DNA of 5,667 nt from Cytophagales bacterium. Lineage in GTDB: Bacteria > Bacteroidota > Bacteroidia > Cytophagales > Cyclobacteriaceae. This document shows, piece after piece, positions 1 through 5,667 of this stretch (positions are counted from its first letter, which is position 1; the number at the start of each line of letters is the position of its first letter). The translations under genes and the position numbers were made by a program. Below the pieces are notes generated by a model. That model was not told where the DNA came from. It saw only the letters and a program-made list of their open reading frames with translations, and did no database searches. The stretch is from the NCBI GenBank assembly GCA_029262935.1, contig JAJCYK010000266.1, positions 1 through 5,667 on the forward strand, given 5' to 3'.

Positions 1-465
1 CTCATTACGTTTCTTTTCACCCCCAGAGAATCCTTCGTTTAGAGATCGGCTGAGCAAGCTCTGATCAATTTCTACCAGCTTCATTTTTTCTTTGATCAAC
101 TTAAGAAATGAAACTGCATCCAAAGGTTCTTGACCTCTATATTCTCGAATCTGATTTACGGCGGTTTTTAAGAAATTCGTGGAGCTTACGCCTGGGATTT
201 CTACAGGATATTGGAAAGCTAAGAAGAGACCCTCTCGTGCACGCACTTCCGGAGCCATTTCCAATAAATCCTTATCTTGAAAAGAGACTGAACCAGCAGT
301 GATTTCGTAATCTTCACGGCCTGCAAGCACAGAAGCTAATGTACTTTTTCCTGAACCATTTGGGCCCATGATTGCATGTACCTCTCCAGCTTTTACCTCC
401 AGGTTGATCCCTTTTAGTATTTCCTTACCTTCTACCGAAGCTTTTAAGTTATTTACTTTTAACAT
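1..465 (-). CDS. sufC: SufC, Fe-S cluster assembly ATPase (partial, C-terminus beyond left edge)
   Basis: SufC is the cytoplasmic ABC-type ATPase that works with SufB and SufD as the scaffold complex for iron-sulfur cluster assembly. The first 155 codons are present; translation from the ATG at 465-463 begins MLKVNNLKAS and stays open to base 1. Visible motifs are Walker A GPNGSGKST (residues 34-42), the Q-loop in FQYP (Gln85), and the ABC signature FSGGEKKRNE (146-155), which is typical of SufC. Walker B and the H-loop lie outside the window. The family is usually about 250 residues, so roughly 60% is seen. The gene begins 35 bases after the sufB stop on the same strand, consistent with a sufBC operon. 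No clear Shine-Dalgarno precedes the start, but the N-terminal alignment to the family leaves little doubt about it. Confidence 0.96.
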   Translation of the reverse strand, partial: MLKVNNLKASVEGKEILKGINLEVKAGEVHAIMGPNGSGKSTLASVLAGREDYEITAGSVSFQDKDLLEMAPEVRAREGLFLAFQYPVEIPGVSSTNFLKTAVNQIREYRGQEPLDAVSFLKLIKEKMKLVEIDQSLLSRSLNEGFSGGEKKRNE

Positions 466-500
466 TCTTGATTCTGATTTAAATATTATGGGACAGCAGC

Positions 501-1946
501 TTAACCAACACTTCCTTCCAAAGTGAGCGCCAACAGCTTTTGGGCTTCTACTGCAAATTCCATGGGTAATTGGTTTAACACTTCTTTGCAATAACCGTTG
601 ACTATTAAGGCCACGGCATCTTCAGTATTTATACCTCTTTGGTTAAAATAAAAGATCTGATCTTCTCCAATTTTTGAGGTGGTAGCTTCATGTTCAATTT
701 GTGCCGTGCTATTTCTCGTTTCTATATAAGGAAACGTATGAGCGCCACATTTGTCACCCATTAATAGCGAGTCACACTGCGAGAAATTTCTAGCATGTTG
801 CGCCCTGGGTAACACTTGAACCAAACCCCGGTAGGAGTTTTGACTTTTTCCTGCGGATACTCCTTTTGACACAATGCGACTTTTCGTATTGCGCCCTATA
901 TGGATCATTTTGGTACCGGTATCAGCTTGTTGGTAGTTGTTTGTTACTGCCACGGAATAGAATTCTCCAATGGAGTTATCTCCTTTGAGGATACAACTTG
1001 GATACTTCCAGGTGATCGCCGAACCAGTCTCAACTTGGGTCCAGGAAATTTTTGAGCCTGCGCCATCGCAAATACCTCGTTTTGTAACGAAATTGTATAT
1101 TCCTCCCACACCTTCCTTATTACCAGGGTACCAGTTTTGAACTGTAGAATATTTTATTTCAGCGTCTTTAGCGGCAAACAGTTCTACTACAGCTGCGTGC
1201 AGTTGATTTTCGTCCCTCATGGGTGCCGTACATCCTTCCAGGTAGCTAACGTAAGAACCTTCGTCTGCAATTATTAAAGTACGTTCAAATTGTCCTGTGT
1301 TGGCCGCATTGATGCGGAAGTAAGTAGATAGCTCCATAGGGCAACGCACTCCTTTAGGAATATAGCAAAAGGAACCATCGGAAAATACCGCGGAGTTCAG
1401 TGCGGAGTAGTAATTGTCGCTTACCGGTACGACAGATCCAATGTATTTTTTAATTAATTCTGGATGGTCTTTAACAGCTTCACTGAAAGAACAAAATATG
1501 ATTCCAAGTTCACCCAACTTATGTTTGAAAGTGGTTGCGACGGAAACACTATCAATAACTGCATCCACGGCCACCCCACTCAACCTTTTTTGTTCGTCCA
1601 ATGAGATACCTAGTTTTTCGAAAGTGCGTCGCAATTCAGGGTCAATTTCGTCCAAGCTGTTAAGTGCTACTTTTTGTTTGGGCGCCGCGTAGTAGATAAT
1701 ATCTTGAAAGTCGATCTTAGGATAATTAACATTGGGCCACTTTGGCTCCGTCATGGTTTGCCATTTTTTAAAAGCCTTCAGTCTCCAATCCAACATCCAT
1801 TGAGGCTCTTCCTTCTTTGCAGATATGAAGCGAACAATATCTTCATTAAGGCCTTTGGGGGCAGAATCCGTATCAATCGCTGATTCAAACCCGTATTTGT
1901 ATTCCGAGTTGGTTAACTCTTCAAGTATTTGATCGTCTTTACTCAT
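501..1946 (-). CDS. sufB: SufB, Fe-S cluster assembly scaffold protein
   Basis: SufB is the scaffold subunit of the SufBCD complex, which builds Fe-S clusters in the cytoplasm from sulfur supplied by SufS/SufE. The 481-residue product is close to the usual bacterial length (E. coli about 495) and appears intact. Recognisable blocks are [13 protein letters not shown] (201-213), the [14 protein letters not shown] segment (237-250), [11 protein letters not shown] (265-275), the [19 protein letters not shown] region (389-407) and IEHEATTS (417-424). Cys400 in GDKCGAH corresponds to the conserved SufB cysteine implicated in cluster assembly; Cys239 lies in EGCTAP. The ATG at 1946-1944 has an AGGA (1957-1954) 7 bases upstream, the best ribosome-binding site in the window. 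sufC follows after 35 bases. In many Bacteroidetes sufD, sufS and sufE follow; that part is not visible here. Confidence 0.98.
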   Translation of the reverse strand: MSKDDQILEELTNSEYKYGFESAIDTDSAPKGLNEDIVRFISAKKEEPQWMLDWRLKAFKKWQTMTEPKWPNVNYPKIDFQDIIYYAAPKQKVALNSLDEIDPELRRTFEKLGISLDEQKRLSGVAVDAVIDSVSVATTFKHKLGELGIIFCSFSEAVKDHPELIKKYIGSVVPVSDNYYSALNSAVFSDGSFCYIPKGVRCPMELSTYFRINAANTGQFERTLIIADEGSYVSYLEGCTAPMRDENQLHAAVVELFAAKDAEIKYSTVQNWYPGNKEGVGGIYNFVTKRGICDGAGSKISWTQVETGSAITWKYPSCILKGDNSIGEFYSVAVTNNYQQADTGTKMIHIGRNTKSRIVSKGVSAGKSQNSYRGLVQVLPRAQHARNFSQCDSLLMGDKCGAHTFPYIETRNSTAQIEHEATTSKIGEDQIFYFNQRGINTEDAVALIVNGYCKEVLNQLPMEFAVEAQKLLALTLEGSVG

Positions 1947-2083
1947 AATTTATTCCTGAACTACGGTGCTATCTGGAATTAAAATTGCCTGCAAGGTTAC
2001 AACATTTATTTCTCAATAAGGTTTGCCAGACTGCACAATTTTTCCCACTTAAATAGAACCTTATTTATAATTAATCTAAATAA

Positions 2084-2111
2084 CGAAATTATACGCAGTA
2101 TTCACAACAAA
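2084..2111 (-). promoter_or_regulatory. Possible suf operon promoter (weak)
   Basis: On the minus strand, TTTG (2111-2108) is followed after 16 bases by TAATTTCG (2091-2084), which differs from the Bacteroidetes -7 element TAnnTTTG at one position. Transcription would begin near 2077 and leave a leader of about 130 bases before sufB. The 214-base spacer between lrp and sufB (1947-2160) holds no other gene that I can support. In an AT-rich region such a near match can arise by chance. Confidence 0.25.
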
Positions 2112-2129
2112 GGGGACATTAAAGTTCCC
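2112..2129 (-). terminator. Weak hairpin downstream of lrp, possible terminator
   Basis: Downstream of the lrp stop, the minus strand reads GGGAAC-TTTAAT-GTCCCC, a six-base stem with one A-C mismatch and a six-base loop, followed by CTTTGTTG rather than a clean U-run. It could end the lrp transcript or lower read-through into suf. The stem is short and the U tract poor, so this is tentative. Confidence 0.3.
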
Positions 2130-2160
2130 AAGCCCTACTAATTATTTCAAAATTTTGGTT

Positions 2161-2628
2161 TTAAATATTGAGGTTAATGTGGCGGTTGAGGCTTTCTTCT
2201 AATGAGATAAACGTTTCAGTGCGTCGTATGCCGTCAATCTTTTGAATTTTGTCGTGTAAAACGTCCCTTAAGTGTTTGGTATCTTTGCAGTGTAGTTTTA
2301 CAAAAATGCTATAGTCTCCGGTGGTATAGTGGATCTTAACCACCTCAGGAACATCTTTAAGTTTGTGACACACTTCATCATAAAGGGAGTTACGTTCTAA
2401 GAATATCCCTAAGAATGCTGTAAGATCCCAGCCAAGTTTACTGTAGTCCATGCTTAGAGTGGTACCTCTAACGATACCCATTTCCTCCATTTTTCTCATT
2501 CTAACATGGACTGTTCCTCCAGAAACAAACACTTTTTTAGCGATTTCGGTATAGGGAGTTTTAGCATCCGCCATAAGTAGTTCCAAAATCTTCAAATCGA
2601 TATTGTCAATTTCATAATTTTTACTCAT
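2161..2628 (-). CDS. Lrp/AsnC-family transcriptional regulator
   Basis: This is a 155-residue single-domain feast/famine regulator of the Lrp/AsnC family, a DNA-binding protein that usually forms dimers to octamers and responds to amino acids or related small metabolites. An N-terminal winged helix-turn-helix covers about residues 8-55; the recognition helix falls in VSGGTVHVRMRKM (35-47), a form common in Bacteroidetes members. The C-terminal RAM ligand and oligomerisation domain covers about 68-145, with the conserved TGDYSIF turn at 103-109. Length is normal for the family (about 150-165). No Shine-Dalgarno precedes the ATG at 2628-2626; an imperfect palindrome occupies that place. The gene lies upstream of sufB on the same strand and is divergent from the tRNA-like RNA gene. 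Its targets and ligand cannot be told from the sequence, and a link to suf is not implied. Confidence 0.95.
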   Translation of the reverse strand: MSKNYEIDNIDLKILELLMADAKTPYTEIAKKVFVSGGTVHVRMRKMEEMGIVRGTTLSMDYSKLGWDLTAFLGIFLERNSLYDEVCHKLKDVPEVVKIHYTTGDYSIFVKLHCKDTKHLRDVLHDKIQKIDGIRRTETFISLEESLNRHINLNI

Positions 2629-2633
2629 ATCGC

Positions 2634-2648
2634 AACAGCTCAGTTGTT
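2634..2648. promoter_or_regulatory. 15-base imperfect palindrome before lrp start, candidate operator
   Basis: AACAGCT-C-AGTTGTT matches its own reverse complement at 6 of 7 arm positions. It lies 5 bases upstream of the lrp start codon and would be in the 5' leader of the transcript. Lrp-family regulators typically bind 15-base imperfect palindromes and often autoregulate, so an autoregulatory operator is plausible. It does not match the AT-rich E. coli Lrp consensus. Confidence 0.35.
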
Positions 2649-2696
2649 AAATATCCAATGAAAACGAATTAAAATTATCAATTATCTAAATTTTAT

Positions 2697-2730
2697 CAAA
2701 TTTATTTAAAATATTTTTAAGTAAGGCAAA
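2697..2730 (-). promoter_or_regulatory. Predicted lrp promoter (Bacteroidetes type)
   Basis: On the minus strand, TTTG (2730-2727) and TAAATTTG (2704-2697) are separated by 22 bases. The second is a perfect match to the Bacteroidetes -7 element TAnnTTTG, and the first fits the -33 TTTG/TTG element at an allowed spacing. Transcription would begin near 2690, giving lrp a leader of about 60 bases. Confidence 0.55.
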
Positions 2731-2738
2731 TTTTTATC

Positions 2739-2746
2739 TAATTTTG
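2739..2746 (+). promoter_or_regulatory. Predicted -7 promoter element for the tRNA-like RNA
   Basis: TAATTTTG is a perfect TAnnTTTG match on the plus strand. Transcription would begin at about 2752-2754, roughly 12 bases before the 5' end of the acceptor stem, a spacing expected for a tRNA-type precursor. No good -33 TTTG is present upstream; the nearest candidate is TTAAG at 2717-2721. The element sits 35 bases from the divergent lrp -7 element. Confidence 0.5.
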
Positions 2747-2764
2747 AATAGTTCAATATCACAC

Positions 2765-2927
2765 TGTAGGGTGATGAAATTGGCAGACATGCCCTCCTGT
2801 CTCGGGGGTGAAGAGTAATAGGACAAACGTAGCATATTCCCTCCTCAAAGAGGGTTGGGGTTGACCACCAATACCAATCTGTGTTAAGGCTAACTACTTC
2901 GTGGAGGTTCGAATCCTTCTCCTACAG
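2765..2927 (+). ncRNA. tRNA-Leu-like RNA with an oversized (~94 nt) variable domain and atypical anticodon loop
   Basis: The ends fold as a tRNA: acceptor TGTAGGG (2765-2771) pairs with TCCTACA (2920-2926) over 7 bp with one G-U, and C2764/G2927 can add an eighth pair. The D arm (2774-2790) closely follows bacterial tRNA-Leu: T8, AAATTGGCAGA with G18-G19, and a 3-bp ATG/CAT stem. The T arm is GGAGG-TTCGAAT-CCTTC (2903-2919), with all invariant T-loop bases. The anticodon-like stem CCCTC/GGGGG (2792-2796/2804-2808) encloses CTGTCTC, which would give anticodon GUC followed by U37 where a purine is nearly universal. About 94 bases (2809-2902) then precede the T arm. They hold hairpins CCCTC/GAGGG (2839-2854) and GTTA-AGGC-TAAC (2883-2894). 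The base at the discriminator position is G, not the A of tRNA-Leu, and no CCA is encoded. A promoter element and a terminator bracket it. It could be a functional unusual tRNA, a tRNA-like regulatory RNA, or a tRNA carrying an insertion; I cannot decide between these. Confidence 0.65.
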
Positions 2928-2954
2928 CTAAATTTTGGGTTAATGTTGTTTGTG

Positions 2955-2984
2955 AAAAAGGTTCGCTTTAGGGCGGCCTTTTTT
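2955..2984 (+). terminator. Intrinsic terminator after the tRNA-like RNA
   Basis: AAAAAGG (2955-2961) pairs with CCTTTTT (2977-2983). The helix continues through a T-G pair, one bulged T and CGC/GCG (2964-2966/2973-2975) to a six-base loop, and the 3' arm merges into a run of six T (2979-2984). It lies 28 bases after the RNA and 86 bases before the fadD start, so it should separate the two transcripts. Confidence 0.85.
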
Positions 2985-3070
2985 ATTTTCATGGGTTATG
3001 GAGAAATTACGGAATTAGGATTATTTGATTTTTTTCCTTTTATTTTTAGTTCGCAAATTCACATCTACTT

Positions 3071-4738
3071 ATGAGCAACTTCCACTGGTTGGATAAGTAT
3101 CCCCAAGGGATCCCCTCCGAGATTGATCCTGATCGCTATTCCTCAATTATAGACCTCTTTGAAGAATCGATAAACAAGTACCGGGACTTACCTGCTTATG
3201 AGAACATGGGTAAACAGCTCACCTTCGGAGAGTTGGATAAGTTATCACAGGACTTTGCCGCTTATTTGCAAAATGAAGTAGGATTGCAAAAGGGAGATCG
3301 AATCGCTCTTCAAATGCCTAATCTGCTACAATACCCTATTGCCATGTTTGGTGCAATTCGATCAGGTTTGGTAGTAGTAAATACCAACCCGTTATATACA
3401 GCCCGTGAAATGGAGCATCAGTTCAATGACTCAGGGGCCACTGCCATAGTGATATTAGCTAATTTTGCCTTCAATTTGGAAAAGGTACTGCCAAAAACCA
3501 AAATTAAGACAGTGGTGATTACCGAAATTGGTGACATACTTGGTGGATTCAAGAGTTTAATGGTCAATTGGGTGGTAAGAAGGGTAAAGAAAATGGTGCC
3601 TGCTTATAAAATCCCCAATAGTGTTAAATTTAAAGATGCATTAAAGAAAGGAGCTACAAAAAGCTATTCCAGACCTTCTTTGGATATTAGTGAGGTGGCT
3701 TTCTTACAATATACCGGCGGCACTACTGGAGTATCAAAAGGGGCTATGTTGACACATCGCAATATCTTAGCCAACATGGAGCAGATATCCGCTTGGATGA
3801 TGCCCCGGCTAAAGGATCGAGATGAAACCATTATCACCGCATTACCCTTATATCATATTTTTGCCCTAACGGTTAATTGCTTGGCCATGTTAAAAATAGG
3901 CGCATTGAATGTCCTTATTACAAATCCACGAGACATGCCGGCATTTATTAAGGAACTGTCAGCACATAAGTTTACTGTATTGACGGGTGTTAATACGCTA
4001 TTCAATGGGTTGCTCAATCAACCTAGCTTTGAGAATGTAGATTTCTCAGCTTTGAAGATTACTGTAGGGGGAGGTATGGCGGTGCAAAAAGCGGTAGCCT
4101 TAAAATGGGAAGAGGTGACAGGAGTCCCATTGGCTGAGGGTTATGGTCTAACGGAGGCTTCGCCAGTATTGAGTTGTAATCCTATTGATGGTTCAGAAAA
4201 GTTGGGTTCAATTGGTATACCTTTACCCAGCACGGATATCAAGATATTTAATGATGACCAACAGGAAGTAACCATGGGTGAAGTGGGAGAACTTTATGCA
4301 AAAGGCCCACAAGTAATGGCGGGTTATTGGCAGCGACCTGGTGAGACGGAAAATACGATGTTCGGGGATTGGCTGAAAACCGGAGATATGGCCGTAGCCA
4401 ATGAGGATGGATTTTTTCAAATCGTCGATCGCAAGAAGGAGATGATTCTGGTTTCAGGATTTAATGTGTACCCCAATGAAGTAGAAGATGTTATTGCCAC
4501 TCATCCCAAAGTATTGGAAGTGGCGGCCATAGGTGTCGATGATCCGAAATCCACCGAGGCTGTTAAGGTGTTTATCATAAAACGTGACGAAAGTTTAACA
4601 GATCAAGAAATCATTGATTTTTGCCGAGAAAATATGACGGGTTATAAGTGCCCGAAACATGTTGAATTTAGGACGGACCTACCCAAAACGAATATTGGGA
4701 AAATTCTTCGCAGAAAATTAAAAGAAGAGGAGTCCTAA
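3071..4738 (+). CDS. fadD: Long-chain fatty acid-CoA ligase (FadD-like acyl-CoA synthetase)
   Basis: This ANL-superfamily adenylating enzyme converts a fatty acid, ATP and CoA to acyl-CoA via an acyl-AMP intermediate, the entry step to beta-oxidation or lipid synthesis. At 555 residues it matches FadD (E. coli 561). Motifs in order: the ATP-binding loop YTGGTTGVSKGAMLTHR (214-230), LPLYHIFALTVN (258-269), YGLTEASP (358-365), the fatty-acyl-CoA synthetase signature from WLKTGD (434-439) through IVDRKKEM (451-458) with Asp439 and Arg454, SGFNVYPNEVEDV (462-474), and the C-terminal catalytic lysine Lys544 in PKTNIGKI. All key residues are present. There is no Shine-Dalgarno before the ATG; a T-rich tract precedes it, as is usual in this phylum, and FHWLDKYP near the N-terminus fits the family. 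It is monocistronic in this view and convergent with the alkB remnant. Chain-length preference cannot be read from the sequence. Confidence 0.95.
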   Translation: MSNFHWLDKYPQGIPSEIDPDRYSSIIDLFEESINKYRDLPAYENMGKQLTFGELDKLSQDFAAYLQNEVGLQKGDRIALQMPNLLQYPIAMFGAIRSGLVVVNTNPLYTAREMEHQFNDSGATAIVILANFAFNLEKVLPKTKIKTVVITEIGDILGGFKSLMVNWVVRRVKKMVPAYKIPNSVKFKDALKKGATKSYSRPSLDISEVAFLQYTGGTTGVSKGAMLTHRNILANMEQISAWMMPRLKDRDETIITALPLYHIFALTVNCLAMLKIGALNVLITNPRDMPAFIKELSAHKFTVLTGVNTLFNGLLNQPSFENVDFSALKITVGGGMAVQKAVALKWEEVTGVPLAEGYGLTEASPVLSCNPIDGSEKLGSIGIPLPSTDIKIFNDDQQEVTMGEVGELYAKGPQVMAGYWQRPGETENTMFGDWLKTGDMAVANEDGFFQIVDRKKEMILVSGFNVYPNEVEDVIATHPKVLEVAAIGVDDPKSTEAVKVFIIKRDESLTDQEIIDFCRENMTGYKCPKHVEFRTDLPKTNIGKILRRKLKEEES

Positions 4739-4748
4739 GCTCCATCCA

Positions 4749-4970
4749 TTAAGGGATGCGTCCAAACCACACGGGAGGAATTAAAGCCGCCAGCATCATT
4801 CCAGGACATCCAGTAGGCATTTGAGGGCTGTGGTGATGATGCACCAATGTCTGGTATTTTTTACTGGCCATGCCCTGGGAGTTGAAGCAATTATCACCGT
4901 TAGCGGTACTGTTAAGGCCCCTAAATATTTCAATCCTCGGTACGATTAGATCATAAACTTTGATGAACCT
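4749..4970 (-). pseudogene. Decayed remnant of an AlkB-type alkane 1-monooxygenase (C-terminal part)
   Basis: The minus strand has a 73-codon open stretch ending at TAA 4751-4749, with an in-frame stop just upstream (4973-4971) and no plausible start. Its end reads KKYQTLVHHHHSPQ followed by MPTGCPGMMLAALIPPVWF, which I recognise as the C-terminal signature of AlkB membrane di-iron alkane hydroxylases (typically YQ-L-RH----SPQLPTGY-GM---AL-PP-W). Farther upstream LNS (4916-4908), NC and FNSQ resemble the family's WNS...FNLQRHSDHH block, but the essential HSDHH iron-binding box is missing: FNSQGMASKKYQ joins directly, as if bases were deleted. The rest of the roughly 350-400-residue protein (membrane helices and other histidine boxes) is absent. 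AlkB hydroxylates alkanes to alcohols in the inner membrane with rubredoxin. The adjacent fatty-acid ligase gene fits a former alkane-use locus. The assignment is from motif memory, not a search. Confidence 0.7.
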
Positions 4971-4971
4971 T

Positions 4972-4998
4972 TATAGTAATATATGCAATATTAGTATA
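4972..4998. repeat. 27-base inverted repeat upstream of the phosphatase gene
   Basis: Arms TATAGTAATAT (4972-4982) and ATATTAGTATA (4988-4998) are complementary at 10 of 11 positions (the G-G pair fails) around a 5-base centre ATGCA. The repeat lies 34 bases upstream of the metallophosphatase start and just beyond the alkB remnant. It could be a regulator-binding site or simply an AT-rich coincidence; there is no T-run to make it a terminator. Confidence 0.35.
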
Positions 4999-5032
4999 CC
5001 GGTTACCAATTTTCCAAGTAGTTTTATCGCTG

Positions 5033-5667
5033 ATGACCGTATCAAGGACATTCGTTATAGGGGACATTCATGGCGCTCACCTGGCGCTATTACAATGTCT
5101 AAAGCGCGCCGACTTTAATTATCAAGAGGACCGATTGATAGCTTTAGGTGATGTTTGCGATGGTTGGCCTCAAGTAGATGCTTGTATAGAGGAACTTCTG
5201 CTGATAAAAAACCTCAGCTATATCCTGGGGAACCATGACTATTGGGCTCTGAAGTGGGCGCGTCAGCAGGAGTTGTCCGATTTTTGGTTGCAGCAGGGTG
5301 GCCAGGCTACTGTAAATTGCTATCCGGAAGGTATGCCTAGCACTCATGTGAAATTCTTAAGCCAAGCTGATTTATACCTGGTGGTTAATGATTGCTTATT
5401 TGTACATGGAGGTATTCTACCTGATACGCCTATTTCGGATCAGGACTACCAAACGTTCCTATGGGACCGCAGCTTATGTGATTTAGCTTTAAGGTTAAAG
5501 GAACAATATTTGGAGAGAAAACTGGGCCCCTACAAAGAGATCTATATCGGTCATACACCCACCATCCGCGCTGGCTCTTACCTACCCATAAACTCTGGTA
5601 ACGTTTGGATGATGGATACTGGAGCAGCTTGGAGTGGGCCACTGTCTATGATGGATATTCAATCAAA
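5033..5667 (+). CDS. PPP-family metallophosphatase (calcineurin-like; partial, runs off right edge)
   Basis: This is a cytosolic metal-dependent phosphatase of the PPP/ApaH/PrpE type; substrates in the family are phosphoproteins or dinucleoside tetraphosphates, and which applies here cannot be told. Translation from ATG 5033 gives 211 codons with no stop before the edge. Motifs: GDIHG (10-14), GDVCDGW (39-45), GNHDYW (66-71), VHGG (124-127) and GHTP (173-176), followed by MDTGAAWSGPLSMMD (194-208). These supply the expected metal ligands Asp11, His13, Asp40, Asn67, His125 and His174. The usual GDxxDRG box here reads GDVCDGW, so the phosphate-contacting Arg is replaced by Gly. Family members of this type are about 220-250 residues, so only the tail is missing. 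There is no Shine-Dalgarno; TAGTTTTA (5019-5026) resembles a -7 element but is too near the start to be convincing. Confidence 0.92.
   Translation, partial: MTVSRTFVIGDIHGAHLALLQCLKRADFNYQEDRLIALGDVCDGWPQVDACIEELLLIKNLSYILGNHDYWALKWARQQELSDFWLQQGGQATVNCYPEGMPSTHVKFLSQADLYLVVNDCLFVHGGILPDTPISDQDYQTFLWDRSLCDLALRLKEQYLERKLGPYKEIYIGHTPTIRAGSYLPINSGNVWMMDTGAAWSGPLSMMDIQS

Noticed and set aside
108..302. Plus-strand 64-codon frame opposite sufC
   Set aside because: It lies wholly antisense to clear SufC coding sequence and its translation resembles no protein family I know.
1414..1883. Two plus-strand frames opposite sufB
   Set aside because: Both are antisense shadows of the conserved SufB frame, with no recognisable product.
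2799..2845. A self-splicing group I intron within the tRNA-like gene, flanked by CCCTCCT direct repeats
   Set aside because: The whole insert is under 100 bases, too short for a group I catalytic core, and removing it still leaves a 6-base anticodon loop and a 48-base variable region.
2765..2850. Ordinary tRNA-Leu or tRNA-Asp call
   Set aside because: The body is leucine-like but the loop would read GUC with U37, the discriminator is G, and the T arm lies about 94 bases past the anticodon stem, so a standard tRNA label would mislead.
2809..2863. Short GTG-initiated frame of 18 codons inside the RNA (GTG at 2809 region to TGA), considered as a tmRNA-like tag or peptide
   Set aside because: The RNA has a full D arm, is far shorter than a tmRNA, and the peptide does not end like a tag (no hydrophobic ALA-type end); a chance frame is likely.
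3015..3030. ATTATTTG upstream of fadD as a -7 promoter element
   Set aside because: It lacks the leading TA of TAnnTTTG at the right spacing and has no -33 partner, so I do not call a fadD promoter.
4223..4420. Minus-strand 65-codon frame opposite fadD
   Set aside because: It overlaps the conserved catalytic part of FadD on the other strand and has no recognisable motifs.
5144..5642. Two minus-strand frames opposite the metallophosphatase
   Set aside because: The plus strand carries all the phosphatase motifs in one open frame across this stretch; the minus frames are shadows.

Overview
The window looks like a chromosomal segment from a member of the Bacteroidetes, probably a Flavobacteriia-like lineage. 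Four things point there: moderately AT-rich DNA with very AT-rich spacers, start codons mostly without Shine-Dalgarno sequences, sequences matching the Bacteroidetes -7 promoter element TAnnTTTG, and Bacteroidetes-style SufB and Lrp proteins. The species cannot be named from sequence alone.

Left part (1-2628, minus strand): the front of a suf iron-sulfur cluster assembly operon, with sufB complete and sufC running off the left edge. About 214 bases upstream on the same strand is a single-domain Lrp/AsnC-family regulator gene.

Middle (2629-3070): an AT-rich divergent promoter region separates lrp from a plus-strand RNA gene. The RNA has the acceptor stem, D arm and T arm of a leucine-type tRNA. 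Its anticodon loop is odd (it would read GUC, followed by U), and about 94 bases lie between the anticodon-like arm and the T arm, where a normal class II tRNA has only 10-24. A matching promoter element precedes it and a strong intrinsic terminator follows, so it looks like an independent non-coding RNA gene. This is the most unusual item in the window.

Right part (3071-5667): a complete long-chain acyl-CoA synthetase (fadD-like) on the plus strand. Convergent to it, in what first looks like an empty spacer, is the decayed C-terminal remnant of an AlkB-type alkane monooxygenase gene. A plus-strand PPP-type metallophosphatase gene then runs off the right edge. AlkB makes alcohols that are oxidised to fatty acids, and FadD activates fatty acids, so the remnant suggests a lost alkane-oxidation step beside a retained fatty-acid activation step. 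The other genes are housekeeping or regulatory, with no evident shared pathway.
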